Source: Termitomyces sp. T153 (taxonomy: Eukaryota > Basidiomycota > Agaricomycetes > Agaricales > Lyophyllaceae). From it: 64,000 bases of DNA. Where the stretch lies: contig JACKQL020000139.1 in NCBI GenBank assembly GCA_018296165.2, forward strand, positions 1-64,000, given 5' to 3'. Positions within the stretch are counted from its first letter, which is position 1. Each line of letters begins with the position of its first letter. The notes under the pieces are model-generated. The model saw only the letters and a program-made list of their open reading frames with translations. It had not been told where the DNA came from and made no database searches. The translations under genes were made by a program, and so were the position numbers. Below, one piece after another: positions 20,204 to 30,069 of this stretch.

Positions 20204-22211
20204 CTAGGCGTCGAGGTCGGCGTCGTCTTCGGGAACCTCCCTCGCCTCCGCCTCCTCCCAATCCCCCTCGCCAACGTTGTTCTCCTCCTGCCAGGCCAGG
20301 AAAGCCTGACAGTCTCGCCGATATCCCGCCAGAGTCGCCAGCGTCCGCTTAGCGACTGTATAGCGAGCCCGTGCCGCTAACAACTCCTCCCTCGCCGCCT
20401 CCAGCTCCCTCTGGAACCGTCGTTCCACTCCCGCCGCCCTCTCATCGAAGTCCAGTAGCGACGCCGCTGTCGTTAGCGGCGTCGGCCAGCCAAGGTCCTC
20501 GCCCAGCCACTCCAGTTCGTCGTCGCCAACCTGGCGCAATGGAGTATCGCTCCAGGTTCCCTAACAAAGCAGTTAGCGATCAAGAAGTTAGCAAAAGGAA
20601 AGAACTTACTCGTCGAACGACCTCAACCTCCTCAGCCTGCTCCTCCTCCTCAGCAGCGACGGGTACAACTTCTTCTTCCTCGCCCTCGACCTCCATGTCG
20701 CTCGCTTCCCGCTCTACCTCGGCGACCGTCGCCAAGGGAGTCGCCTCTCTCATCCCCACGTCCTCGTCTTCCCCCTCGTTGGCGACTGTTCGAGGTCGCT
20801 TAGCGCTAGCGACCGACGAAGGACTTGCTGGCCGTTTCCGCGCCAGAGGCACGTCGTCGTCGCCATCGTCGTCACTGCGGTCCTCGTCGCTCTCCACCAC
20901 TGCCCTGCTCTTCACCTTGGCGCCTCCGCTGCCGCTAACCCCAGCCTCCTCCTGCGACGTCGGCAAGTTCAAGCTCGAATGCTCGACCTCGATCGCCTCC
21001 CCTCGCATCGCCCGCTCCCTCTGCCGCTCCACAAAAGCCCGCGCGTTCCTTACCGACGCCGCCTTGATCGCTATCTTCTTAGCGAATTTACTGCCAGTGC
21101 TCCTCGATGACTGGCCGCTGTGCGAACAGCTCTTCCTGGTACTGTCGCAGCGATAGCACGGCTGGACCCCCGTGGGGTACCAGCAGCCTTCTGGGTCATT
21201 GTCGGCCCAGCAGTTGTCGCACTAAAAGAAGGTGTTAGCGACAAGAAGAGAAAAGATCGCTAAGTACTCACCGCTCCTTGCGTGCGCTTATATTCTTGCC
21301 GCCTCTCTAGCGACACTGTTACCTTGCCTTTAGCCTTGTCCAACTTCACTCCTGCTCCCAGACCTGTATCCACCACCGTCGTCGTCCTTCGCCATCGAAG
21401 GAGTGTCGCCAAGCGCTTGTCGGTAAACGTTTCTTCAACATGATCCTGCAGGAAAGGTTAGCGATTGTCGCCAAGGATTAGCGAAAAAGAAAGAAGACTC
21501 ACCTCAATATCCTCGTCCTCCTCATCTTGTGCTTTTGCCTTTCCCTTCCCCTTCCCTTTGCTCCTCGGGGTTGTCGCCAATCTTGGCGACGTCGCCAACC
21601 CCCTAGCGACGCCGCCAGGCGCAGCCTTGGGAGTCGAGGGGCCCGCTTCTTGAATGTCCCCACGATTCGCCGCCTCCTCGTTCCCCCGACCCTCGCCTCG
21701 TTCCTCCCCCCTCGCCACCGCTGTCGCACCTACCGGGTGCTGGAAGAAAAACTGGTCATTTGGTGACAAGTCTTCAAAGAGCTAACGTACCTTAGCAGTG
21801 TCGCTAGCGCTAGCGACTACTGGGGCACTTACCGTCATTCCCGCCGTGAGGTCGTCCATTAAGAACTCCAGCGAAGGGTCGACTGGCGCCTGGCGATCGC
21901 GTCAGAAGTCATCGCTAACAAGAAGAGAAGAAGACACTTACGAAGTGGACATCAAATGGGCGAACCCATTCTTCCCCCTTGTACTCCTCATACAGCTGGC
22001 GACACTCCTTCTCGACAGTCGCCAACTCCGGCCACTCCATTCCACTCCCCGAGGTCTTGAACCATTGCAGCCACGTCTGAAATATGGCGGTGACCGCCAA
22101 GCGAGGATCCTTCGCCAACGACGCACGAGCCACAGCGAGCAATCGGTCGACGCGGTCCAGAAAGGCGTGGGCCATCGTGATCTTTTCAAGTTGCGATGCG
22201 AGGTCAGACAT
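20204..22211 (-). CDS. Antisense spliced gene of element E, putative Zn-cluster protein (572 aa)
   Basis: Six exons on the minus strand: 22211-21942, 21889-21833, 21751-21503 (21739 is an alternative, in-frame acceptor), 21445-21272, 21221-20610 and 20560-20204. They join to 1719 nt, all introns are GT-AG, 46-81 nt long and phase 0, and the stop is TAG 20206-20204. The N-terminus (MSDLASQLEKITMAHAFLDR) is helical. Exon 3 is basic (KGKGKGKAKA). Exon 5 opens with C-x2-C-x8-C-x8-C-x2-C-x6-C (Cys251-Cys282), like an expanded GAL4 binuclear cluster, followed by acidic and NLS-like (SAKRPRT) stretches. Exon 6 is coiled-coil-like. Function unknown; nuclear DNA binding is an inference. The sense genomic RNA cannot splice these introns. 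Confidence 0.65.
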
Positions 22212-22372
22212 AGCGATAAGATCGAGATGTAGAGATGATTAGACGATAAGGAAGTGGGATGATGAAGTTCGAGCGATACCGCCAGCTACTTTTACTCGAA
22301 TCTCCTTGGCGCACGGACCAGGCATTCGAGCACGTGATTTCGAGGTTGACTGAGGACAGTCAATATTTCAGT

Positions 22373-22383
22373 ACGGGGGAGGA
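22373..22383 (+). other. Polypurine tract of element E
   Basis: ACGGGGGAGGA lies immediately before the TGATGAGCCC start of the 3' LTR. Confidence 0.7.
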
Positions 22384-23514
22384 TGATGAGCCCCAGTTAT
22401 CGCTGAGCACCATTTTTGACATTTCGGACTTAGCGGCAGCTGACTACTTTGAACCCGACACAAGTCACAACACTCAGCGCACGGGACTTAGCACGAGGAT
22501 GGGACCGAATCACGAGACTCTAGCAATCACGAGACTTATCAATCACGAGGAATATCACGTGAAGTCTGGAACTTAGGTCTAGATCCTCAAGGCCTAGACT
22601 CCCCCTAGCGACGATTACTAGCGACACTAGCGATCTTGGCGACCAAACAAGGCTCTACCATATATGGACAAATTATCAGACGCGTACCTTTTTCCCTATC
22701 ATTTAGTTACCGAGCTTACACATATACTGGGACGGCGTTTGCGCTTCAGGAGTTGACAGCGGACTCGTTCTTTTTTTTTTGGTTTTATTAGCAATTAGTC
22801 GTCGCTAAGACCTCATCTACGACCCTTTTACTTAGTTACAAGACTGACGTCTGGCACGCACCGTAAACAGTGACAGACGCCGTCGCTAGTGGCACTTAAT
22901 TGCTTACCCTCCCTTACTGTACTCTGGGAACATATAAATACTGCTTGTACATAGAACTCATAGAAGGGCAATTACCATCGACTTCCACCATCGGATCGTA
23001 CCTCTCTATAAGCCTACCAGCTTAAGATTTCGTCTACCCCTTTGTCTCTCTCTCATCTCGTCTTCGACTTAGGCTTAGCGACAAGCCTCTTCGACTTCGG
23101 CATCGACTTCGTGTGGTACCAATTACGGGTGCCCGTTAGCGTTATTTCGACTTAGCGACGTTAGCGACTACGGCTAACGACTAGTTTACGTTCGTCCTTT
23201 GATTTCAGTCTTTCCCTTTGTCATTTCCTCTCTTTCGCTCTATCCCTTTCACCACCGTTAAGGGATCGCTTAGTCTTAGCAACGTTATCCGTCTTCACTC
23301 ATCTTCCCCTTATTATCACTAGCGACCGCAGCTAGCGATAGCGACCAACTTCTACTTCACCTCGAATACACCATTTCAACTCTCGTTCTCTGGGACGGTT
23401 ACTGACTCGCCCTCATTATTAACTTCCTACTGCCAGCTACCCTATCTAGTGACTAGTGTTTGGTCCTCTCTTTTTGGTTTCCTGCACGGCACTAGGCGGC
23501 ATAGGAGCACATCA
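22384..23514 (+). repeat. 3' LTR of element E (1131 bp)
   Basis: It is identical to the 5' LTR by eye apart from a one-base shorter T-run. It is followed by the target duplication GCGG. Confidence 0.9.
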
Positions 23515-23575
23515 GCGGGCCCAGATGGAAGTTGATCTGGGGATAGGGTTGCTGGGGGATCCGGGGAGGGAGTGA

Positions 23576-26500
23576 GGTGGGTGTGGGCCCCGTTTCTTGT
23601 TGCTTTCAGACTTGCTGCCTCCCTTGCCTTTTATATATATGTAATTTTTGAATGCAAACATGTTCTTTTCTTGGTCCCTGGGCATGTGAAGTGAGGTTTT
23701 AGTTGGTATGAGGGCAAAGTTAAGCAAAACATGCAGGGGTGTGAGTGGGAGTTGAATCCCTAGTGAATCCAGAGGCGGGGATTACGCCTGCTAGTGCCGT
23801 CTGTGCTGGCTAGTCCTGGGGTTTGTTGGGACGGGGTGGAGCATTGCAGGGAGGGCTCCCAAGGTTTGGCGGGGGTGGTGGGAGTTCTCCTGTGGAGTTC
23901 CGTGGCATTTTTGGATGGTGTTATTGGGTTTGATTCTTGGAATTTCCGACCAGGGGTGTAGGGGTTTTCTTCAGTCTGCAGCGGGGACGTGCGCTGTGTT
24001 GGTACAGGAGGGCAGACCTTTGAATCTTTTGCACGTGTCCCGCGGGGTTTGGGGCTTTGGTTTTCTTGTCAGTGCAGTTGGTGGGAGGGATGGAGGTCTT
24101 CCCATGATCTGGCCCTTATGCCAGCGCTGGTGGCAAAGGCGGCGGGGCCCTCTTCATTGGTGGGGTTGGTGGGGTGAGGTTTGTCCTCGCGGCATAGTTG
24201 GTCCGGAGGGGGGTCCTTGTAATGAGTTGGTGGGAGCTGGTTCTCTGGTCGTCCTGGGCTGTGGGTTTGGTCAGCGTGGGGGCGGAGATACTCCCTTAGG
24301 GTGAGGATCCGATTCCTTGACTTGGGTTGCCCTGGGATCTATGTTTTGGTGGGGCTGCATATGACAGGGTTGTCACGACCTGTCCCCTGGACCCCTGCAC
24401 ATCGTCCAGCAACCCCCCGATTCCCCAAAAACCCCCGACGCTCTGCTGAACTGCCACCCATGCCCCGCACCTATTTCGGCTAACTCCGATGCCTCCCTGG
24501 CTAACTCTGATGGCCCCCTGGCCAACTCCGACGGCCCCCTGGTGAACTTCAACGCCTTCCCTGCAGCCACTGACACTCACCCTGGATCTCCTGAACCCCG
24601 AGAACCACCCCCGCTATTCCCGATCTTCACCACCCATCATCAACTCAACACCCTGGTTCCTCCAACCCATTCTGGAGTATCACGACAACCTCGGGACGAC
24701 CCGCATTCCCAAATGATCCCATCAATGTATCAGCACAGCCTGATCCTCAATCGCAACCGACACCTGCCCACTCCATCGAGCTCCACCAAGCCCCGCCACC
24801 GCAGCCAACGTACCCCAAAGTTCTCTGGTAGTCAGTATATAAGCCGTCGAGTAGCTCTTCATACTCTAGTCTTGATATTGCTTAACGTTACCTATGGTCT
24901 GATTGTTTCCTTCTCGTGTTTTGTGTTCTGTGTTTTGTGTCTCGTTTTCTTATCTCAGTCTCCCAGTCTTATCTCAGTCTCCCGGTCTTGTCTTGTCTCC
25001 ATTTCGTTATTGTTCTTGTTATTGTTTCGTATCTCCACTCGAATCTACTCTTGTTCCATATTGACTCCGTTCCATTTCGTCTGACGCTGTCTTGGTGACT
25101 CTGTCCGGCCGTTGTGCCCAAGTCTTCATCAACCTTAACGACCTCACGAACTCCGCAATTACAATCACAAACCCCGACACTCTTTCACCAGGTCTGAACC
25201 TTGCTCTTTGCTCGGTCCCGGACTCCATCAACTCCAATTGATCTCCCATCAAACCCTGGCTCCGCTCCCATTGATCGAGTAGCCTCCTACCCTTTCACGT
25301 CTGCAAATCTCCCATATGGTCTTCTGCCTGAACCCTGCCAAGCCCATCCCGTTTCCTCGCAATCCAACTTCTCCAGACCTCCCCGGATCTGTCCGGATCA
25401 CATCCCACCGACTATCTGCACAAGCCATCAGTGCCTGGAACGTTTTCAAGTGTTTGGTTACCAGTGCAAGGGGATCACGCCCGCCTAGTAAGGACTTGCC
25501 CAGTGCAGCTGAGCGCCCAAGGTCAGCAGAACCTGACAGGGGTTCTGTTGAGCTCCAGAGTATTGTATTCGACAAAAGGCACGCAGGGTTGGAGCTTTGT
25601 TGCATTCCGAAATATTGGTTCTGGTTGGCGTCGCGCTCCAGAGGGTCGTGTTCATGGGCAGGTGTGCTCGGGGGTGTTTGGTGTGCTTTGTATGTGGCTT
25701 GCTTCTGGGTGCTCCGATGATGGGGTCCCTGTTTGACGGACATATTCTGGCATAGGGGTGGGATTCGGAGCTGGTGGTGATTTATGTTGCAGAGTTGGGG
25801 CTACCAGGGCATTGTTGTTGGGTTGGCGCTGTAAGTCCCCTTGATCAAATGTCGGAGTCAGAGCAGAGGCCCTGGAGTCATGTTGCCAGGGTCCGGAGCT
25901 GCATCGAGGGGTTTGGAGGGGGTCAGAGGGGTGGGTCGGGCAGTTTTGGGCTGGTGCAGGGTTGTTTGGGTTGTCAAGCCAGGTGGGGGAGGTCCTTTAA
26001 GGATATCGGAGCATGTGCCCTTTGGGTGGTCAGGTCGCTTGAGTGGCTGATCGACGTTCTCTGAATGGTGGTGGGGCTTCTCCCTCCCTTATATGAACAT
26101 GTCAGCAAATTTAGAGTACTTAGGGGAACTACTTCATATAGGGTCCTTTTTCCTATAGTTAGTTCAGGGTGGCTCCTATGCTGGGGGTTCCTTCGTGGGA
26201 GGTGGTGGAGTCTGGTGGTGGAGTTTAGGTTTGGAGGTGGCATGCGGGGAGGGTCAGCGTCAAGGGTCCTCATTGTTGAGGGTTCCGGATTGTGTGGGAG
26301 AAGGTGGTGAAATAGCGGCGCTGTCTGGAGTTGTCCCTTGTTGAGAGTTGGGGTGCCATGGTTCTCCTTGTTAACTTTGGGGCTGTGCTTTAGGCGGCGG
26401 GGTGGAGGATGCGTAGCCATTCTTTTCCTGACCATCTAGAAGCTCAGGGATGTCTTGGTCCTGTTCTGGGGTTGTTGGGGTCAGGTCGGAGGTGTTGGGG

Positions 26501-27290
26501 CCCCTTCATTTGTTGGGCGGAGGTGACGGCCGAGTCAACTGAGGTCCCCAACTGACCAGAAGCAGGTTCTGGGGTTGGAGCGTAGCCTAGGTCTGGAGTT
26601 CTTGCTCTGTTGTTGGGGTTGTTGGGTTGAGCTTGATTTCAGTGATTTCGGGGCTGATTGTCAGAGGGTGTAGTTCCTTGGGGGTGATCGCGGTGAGGGT
26701 CGGGTGGTCGGTAGTAGGGTTCAGTAATGTTGTTGGTGATTAGTCACATTCGTCAGTCTGCGGGGTTGCTAGTGGGTCAGTGGATCCACAGGCGGGCTTC
26801 GGGGAAGCGCGTTCTCAGTGGTCTCATTGTGGCTGGCGATCCTTTGCGCAATGGGTGACTGTTTTGCAGCGGGTTGGTGTTATTGTTTGTTGGAGGGTTG
26901 GCACAGTGCCGGAGACATTGTTGCTCATTTGGTCAGATGGTCGCCAGGTTTTAGAATGCTGTTCTTTGGGTGACGTCGGGGTCAACTTTGTGCAAGGGAA
27001 TGGAGTTGGCAGAGAGGGTAAGGGTGGGGTGGGAGACAATTTGACAGTCTGCATGAGGGGTTTGAGGTTGGGTGTGGGTTGGGGAGGGTGTTTGTGGGGG
27101 GAGCCGTTGTATGGATGTAACCGGAGTGGAGGGGGCATTTGGTGTCGGATCCGCAACTCAATGTGCCTCAGCAAATTGGGCAGGGCCGTATGAATCATAA
27201 GGGTTTCCAGGCACGGGTAGACCATAGACATTGGAGTTATTTGATTGCATGTGCAGAGATAGTGTGGGCATCACGGATGGGGTAAGGTAG
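23576..27290 (-). pseudogene. Degraded gag/pol remnants of element B
   Basis: Minus-strand translation gives only scraps. Near 26180-25990 there is a stretch related to the start of RT in element C (EVVPLS..., then ISLKDLPHL). Near 27230-26820 there are Pro-rich gag-like pieces. Near 23950-23780 there is a trace of the C-terminus. No catalytic motif could be found. The plus-strand boundary sequence GAGTTGAATCCCT (about 23749) matches the pol/antisense-gene boundary of element C (about 3388). A solo LTR (F) interrupts it. B therefore cannot encode its own enzymes. Confidence 0.5.
24371..25538 (+). repeat. Solo LTR F inside element B (1168 bp)
   Basis: Its ends are TGTCACGACCTG ... GAACCTGACA. 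Flanks AGGGT (24366-24370) and GGGGT (25539-25543) are a 5-bp TSD with one mismatch. The TATATAAG box (about 24835) and AGTCTTGATATTG give plus orientation. It has four of the 21-bp U3 units. Confidence 0.85.
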
Positions 27291-27303
27291 AGTCTTGATA
27301 TTA
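27291..27303 (-). other. Self-priming primer-binding site of element B
   Basis: The minus strand directly after the 5' LTR reads TAATATCAAGACT. The plus strand here is AGTCTTGATATTA, identical to the RNA-start motif of the same LTR, which appears on the plus strand inverted at 27987-27999. The perfect 13-nt complementarity adjoining the LTR is the arrangement used by Tf1 for self-priming. Confidence 0.65.
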
Positions 27304-28494
27304 TGTCAGGTTCCGCTGACCCCGGGGGCTCAGCTGCACTGGGCAAGTCCTTACTAGGCAGGCGTGATCCCCTTGCACTGGCAACTGGACACTCAAAAGC
27401 GTTTGGGACGCTGATTGCTTGTGTGGATAGTTGGTGGGATGTGATCTGAACAGGTCTGGGGAGGTCCAGAGAAGTCGGATTGCGAGGAAATGGGACGGGC
27501 TTGGCAGGGTTCAGGCAGAAGACCATATGGGAGATTTGCAGACGTGAAGGGGTAGGAGGCTACTCGATCAATGGGAGCGGAGCCAGGGTTTGATGGAAGA
27601 TCAATTGGGGTTGATGGAGTCCGGAACTGAGCGAAGAGTGAGGTTTGGATCTGGTGAAAGAGTGTTGGGGTTTGTAATTGTAATCGCGGAGTTTGTGAGG
27701 TCATTAAGGTTGAGGAAGACTTGGGCACAATGGCCGGACGGAGTCACCAAGACAGCGTTGGACAAAATGAAATGGAGTTGAGATGGAACAAGAATAGATT
27801 CGAACGGAGATACGAAACAATAACGAGAATGATAACAAAATGGAGACAAGACAAGACTGGGAGACTGAGATAAAGACCAGGAGACTGAGAGAAGACCGGG
27901 AGACTGAGGGTAAGGAAAACAAGACATGGAACATGGGACACAAGAAAGAAAACAATCAGACCATAGGTAACATAACAATAGGTAGGTAATATCAAGACTA
28001 GAGTATGAAGAGCTACTCGACGTCTTATATACTGACTACTGGAGAACTTCGGAGTACGTCAGCTGTGGCAGCGGGGCTTGGCGGAGCTCGACAGAGTTGG
28101 CGGGTGTCAGTTGTGATCAAGGGTCGGGCTGCATTGATATGTTGATGGGATCATTTGGGAATGCAGGTCGCTCCAAGGTTATTGTGATACTCCGGAATGG
28201 GTCGGAGGAGCCAGGGTGTTGAGTTGATGATGGGTGGCGAAGATCGGGAACAGTGGGGGTGGTTCTCGGGGTTTGGGAGATCCAGGGTAAGTGTCAGTGG
28301 CTGCGGGGAAGGTGTCGAAGTTGGCCAGGGGGCCGTTGGAGTTAGCCAGGGAGGCGTTGGAGTTAGCTGAGGTTGCGTTGGGGCTAATCAAAATAGGCGC
28401 GGGGCATGGGCAGAAGTTTGGCGGAGCGTCGGGGGTTTTGAGGAATGGGAGGTTGCTGGACGATGTGCGGGGGTCCAGGGGATGGGTCGTGACA
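27304..28494 (-). repeat. 5' LTR of element B (1191 bp)
   Basis: Its ends are TGTCAGGTTCCG ... GGTCGTGACA, with the outer flank GCAAG. The TATA box and 13-nt start motif lie on the minus strand near 28027 and 27999-27987. It is the partner of 9729-10919. Confidence 0.9.
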
Positions 28495-28902
28495 GCAAGC
28501 TAATTGGAGGGCATGGGATTGTTGGGATCAAACTGGAGTAGTGCGGTGTAGTGATTGAAGGCAATACCCTGTAAATCCAATGCAGTGAAGGCTACTTGTG
28601 AGCTCTCAAGTTGGAAGGTAATCGGCTTAGCTTGGAACATAGTCAGACACTGAGTTAGGAAGATTTGCCACTTTCAGGGGTTGTGGCCAGTGAAGGGTTC
28701 AGGCTTTTGAATGTCAAGTTTACCTTCCTGGGCCAGTGTGTCGCGAGTATTGTCCTGTGAGTTTTGAGCTTGGGGCAGGGGTCCAGCATTGTAGTAGTAA
28801 TAGTAGTTGTTTCCATTTCTGCGCTGGGGGGGGAAGTTGTCCATGGCCAGGCCCCATCCTCCAGGGGGTCCACCGTCGGGTGGTCCTCTGCCAGGGGGTT
28901 AG
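28495..28902 (-). pseudogene. Element C gag, middle part
   Basis: The minus-strand reading (KWQIFLTQCLTMFQAKPITFQ, ALDLQGIAFNHYTALLQFD) is typical gypsy capsid sequence and runs on into 9728-9022 once element B and one GCAAG are removed. It is bounded on the other side by solo LTR D. Confidence 0.7.
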
Positions 28903-30069
28903 TGTCAGGTTCCACTGACCTTGGGGGCTCAGCTGCACTGGGTGAGTCCTTACTAGGCAGGCGTGATCCCCTTGCACTGGCAACCGAACACTGGAAGGTG
29001 TTCTGGGCACTGATGGCTTGCGCGGATAGTCGGTGGGATGTGATCTGGACAGGCCCGGGGAGTTCCGGAGAAGTCGGATTGTGAGGAAACGGGACGGGCT
29101 TGGTGGGGTTCAGGCAGAAGACCATATGGGAGATTTGCAGACGCAAAGGAGTAGGCAGCTATGCAATCAATGGGAGCGGAGCTGGGGTTTGATGGGAGAT
29201 CAATTGGGGTTGATGGAGTCCGGGACTGAGCAAAGAGCGAGGTTTGGACCTGGTGAAAGAGTGTCAGGGTTCATAATCGTAATCACGGAGTTCATGAGGT
29301 CGTTAGGGTTGAGGAAGACTTGGGCACAACGGCCAGATGGAGCCACCGAGACAGCGTCGGATGAAATGAAATGGAGTCAAGATGGAACAAGAGTAGATTC
29401 AAGTGGAGATACAAAACGATAACGAGAATGATAGCGAAATGGAGACAAGACAAGACTGGGAGACTGAGATGAGACCGGGAGACTGAGATAAGGCTGGGAG
29501 ACTGAGATTAAGGAAAATGAATCACGAAACATGAAACACGAAACACAAGAAGGAAACAATCAGACCATAGGTAACATTAAGCAATATCAAGACTAGAGTA
29601 CGAAGAGCTACTCAACGTCTTATATACTGACTACTGGAGAACTTCGGAGTATGTCGGCTGCAGCGGCGGGGCTTGGCAGAGTTCGATGGAGTGGGCGGGT
29701 GTCAGTTGTGATCAAGGGTCGGGCTGCGTTGATATGTTGATGGGATCATTTGGGAATGCAGGTCGCCCCAAGGTTATTGTGATACTCCAGAATGGGTCGG
29801 AGGAGCCAGGGTGTTGAGTTGGTGATGGGTGGCGGAGATCGGGAACAGCGGGGGTGGTTCTTGGGGTTTGGGAGATCCAGGGTAAGTGTCAGTGGCTGCG
29901 GGGAAAGCGTCGAAGTTGGCCAGGGGGCCGTCGGAGTTAGCTGGGGAGGCATCGGAGTTAGCCGAGATAGGCGCGGGGCATGGGCAGAAGTTTGGCAGAG
30001 CGTCGGGGGTTTTGGGGAATCGGGAGGTTGCTGGACAATGTGCGGGGGTCCAGGGGACAGGTCGTGACA
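28903..30069 (-). repeat. Solo LTR D inside element C gag (1167 bp), TSD GTTAG
   Basis: It is flanked by perfect GTTAG repeats (28898-28902, 30070-30074). Its plus-strand ends are TGTCAGGTTCCA ... GGTCGTGACA. It has three 21-bp U3 units, one fewer than LTR A. Confidence 0.9.

Larger units (their letters stand above)
12254..23514 (+). mobile_element. Element E: complete young Ty3/gypsy element with antisense gene, TSD GCGG
   Basis: It is an 11.3-kb element with TGATGAGCCC...GCACATCA LTRs. I found one difference between the LTRs, a T-run of 11 versus 10. It is flanked by GCGG (12250-12253, 23515-23518), and removal restores the reading frame of the gene it interrupts, confirming a 4-bp TSD. 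Layout: LTR, PBS, gag-protease, pol, an A-run, an antisense spliced gene, PPT, LTR. The hexamer TAGCGA/TCGCTA is conspicuously common throughout, in coding and non-coding parts alike and unlike the flanking DNA. All ORFs look intact, so it is probably active or recently active. Confidence 0.9.
11133..23575 (+). pseudogene. Antisense accessory gene of element B, interrupted by element E
   Basis: Exon 1 is 11133-11262 (ATG, MSSPSIPVVSPALL), intron 11263-11311 (GTAAGT...GTAG), exon 2 11312-11954, intron 11955-12008 (GTGAGT...TTAG), exon 3 from 12009. Element E splits exon 3 at 12253. After removing E and one GCGG, reading continues in frame at 23519 (AQMEVDLGIGLLGD) to TGA 23573-23575. The protein has an acidic N-terminus, a basic SKRPRG patch, a long helical middle (LRKQVEVLTTSLAAWE) and a C-terminal helix (WVREHRVLLDSAS). 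It is broken by TGA 11593-11595 and a 9-nt G-run at about 11867-11875 where 8 nt would keep frame. Function unknown. Confidence 0.6.
9729..28494 (-). mobile_element. Element B: non-autonomous LTR retrotransposon, TSD GCAAG
   Basis: Two same-orientation LTRs (9729-10919 and 27304-28494) are flanked on their outer sides by GCAAG (9724-9728 and 28495-28499), which proves that they bound one element although they are 16 kb apart. Inside are a PPT next to the left LTR and a PBS next to the right LTR, giving minus orientation. Without the nested E and F insertions B is about 6.3 kb. Its gag/pol remnants are heavily degraded, while its LTRs and antisense gene are almost identical to those of element A. 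It was therefore probably mobilised in trans. Confidence 0.85.

Noticed and set aside
20371..21156. Plus-strand 261-aa ORF in the antisense-gene region of E
   Set aside because: It is the mirror of exons 5-6 of the minus-strand gene: Ser/Pro-rich, spanning predicted introns, and without family features.
24371..25538. LTR F as a partner LTR of element A or B
   Set aside because: Its orientation is opposite to B and it has its own near-perfect TSD on both sides, so it is a solo LTR.
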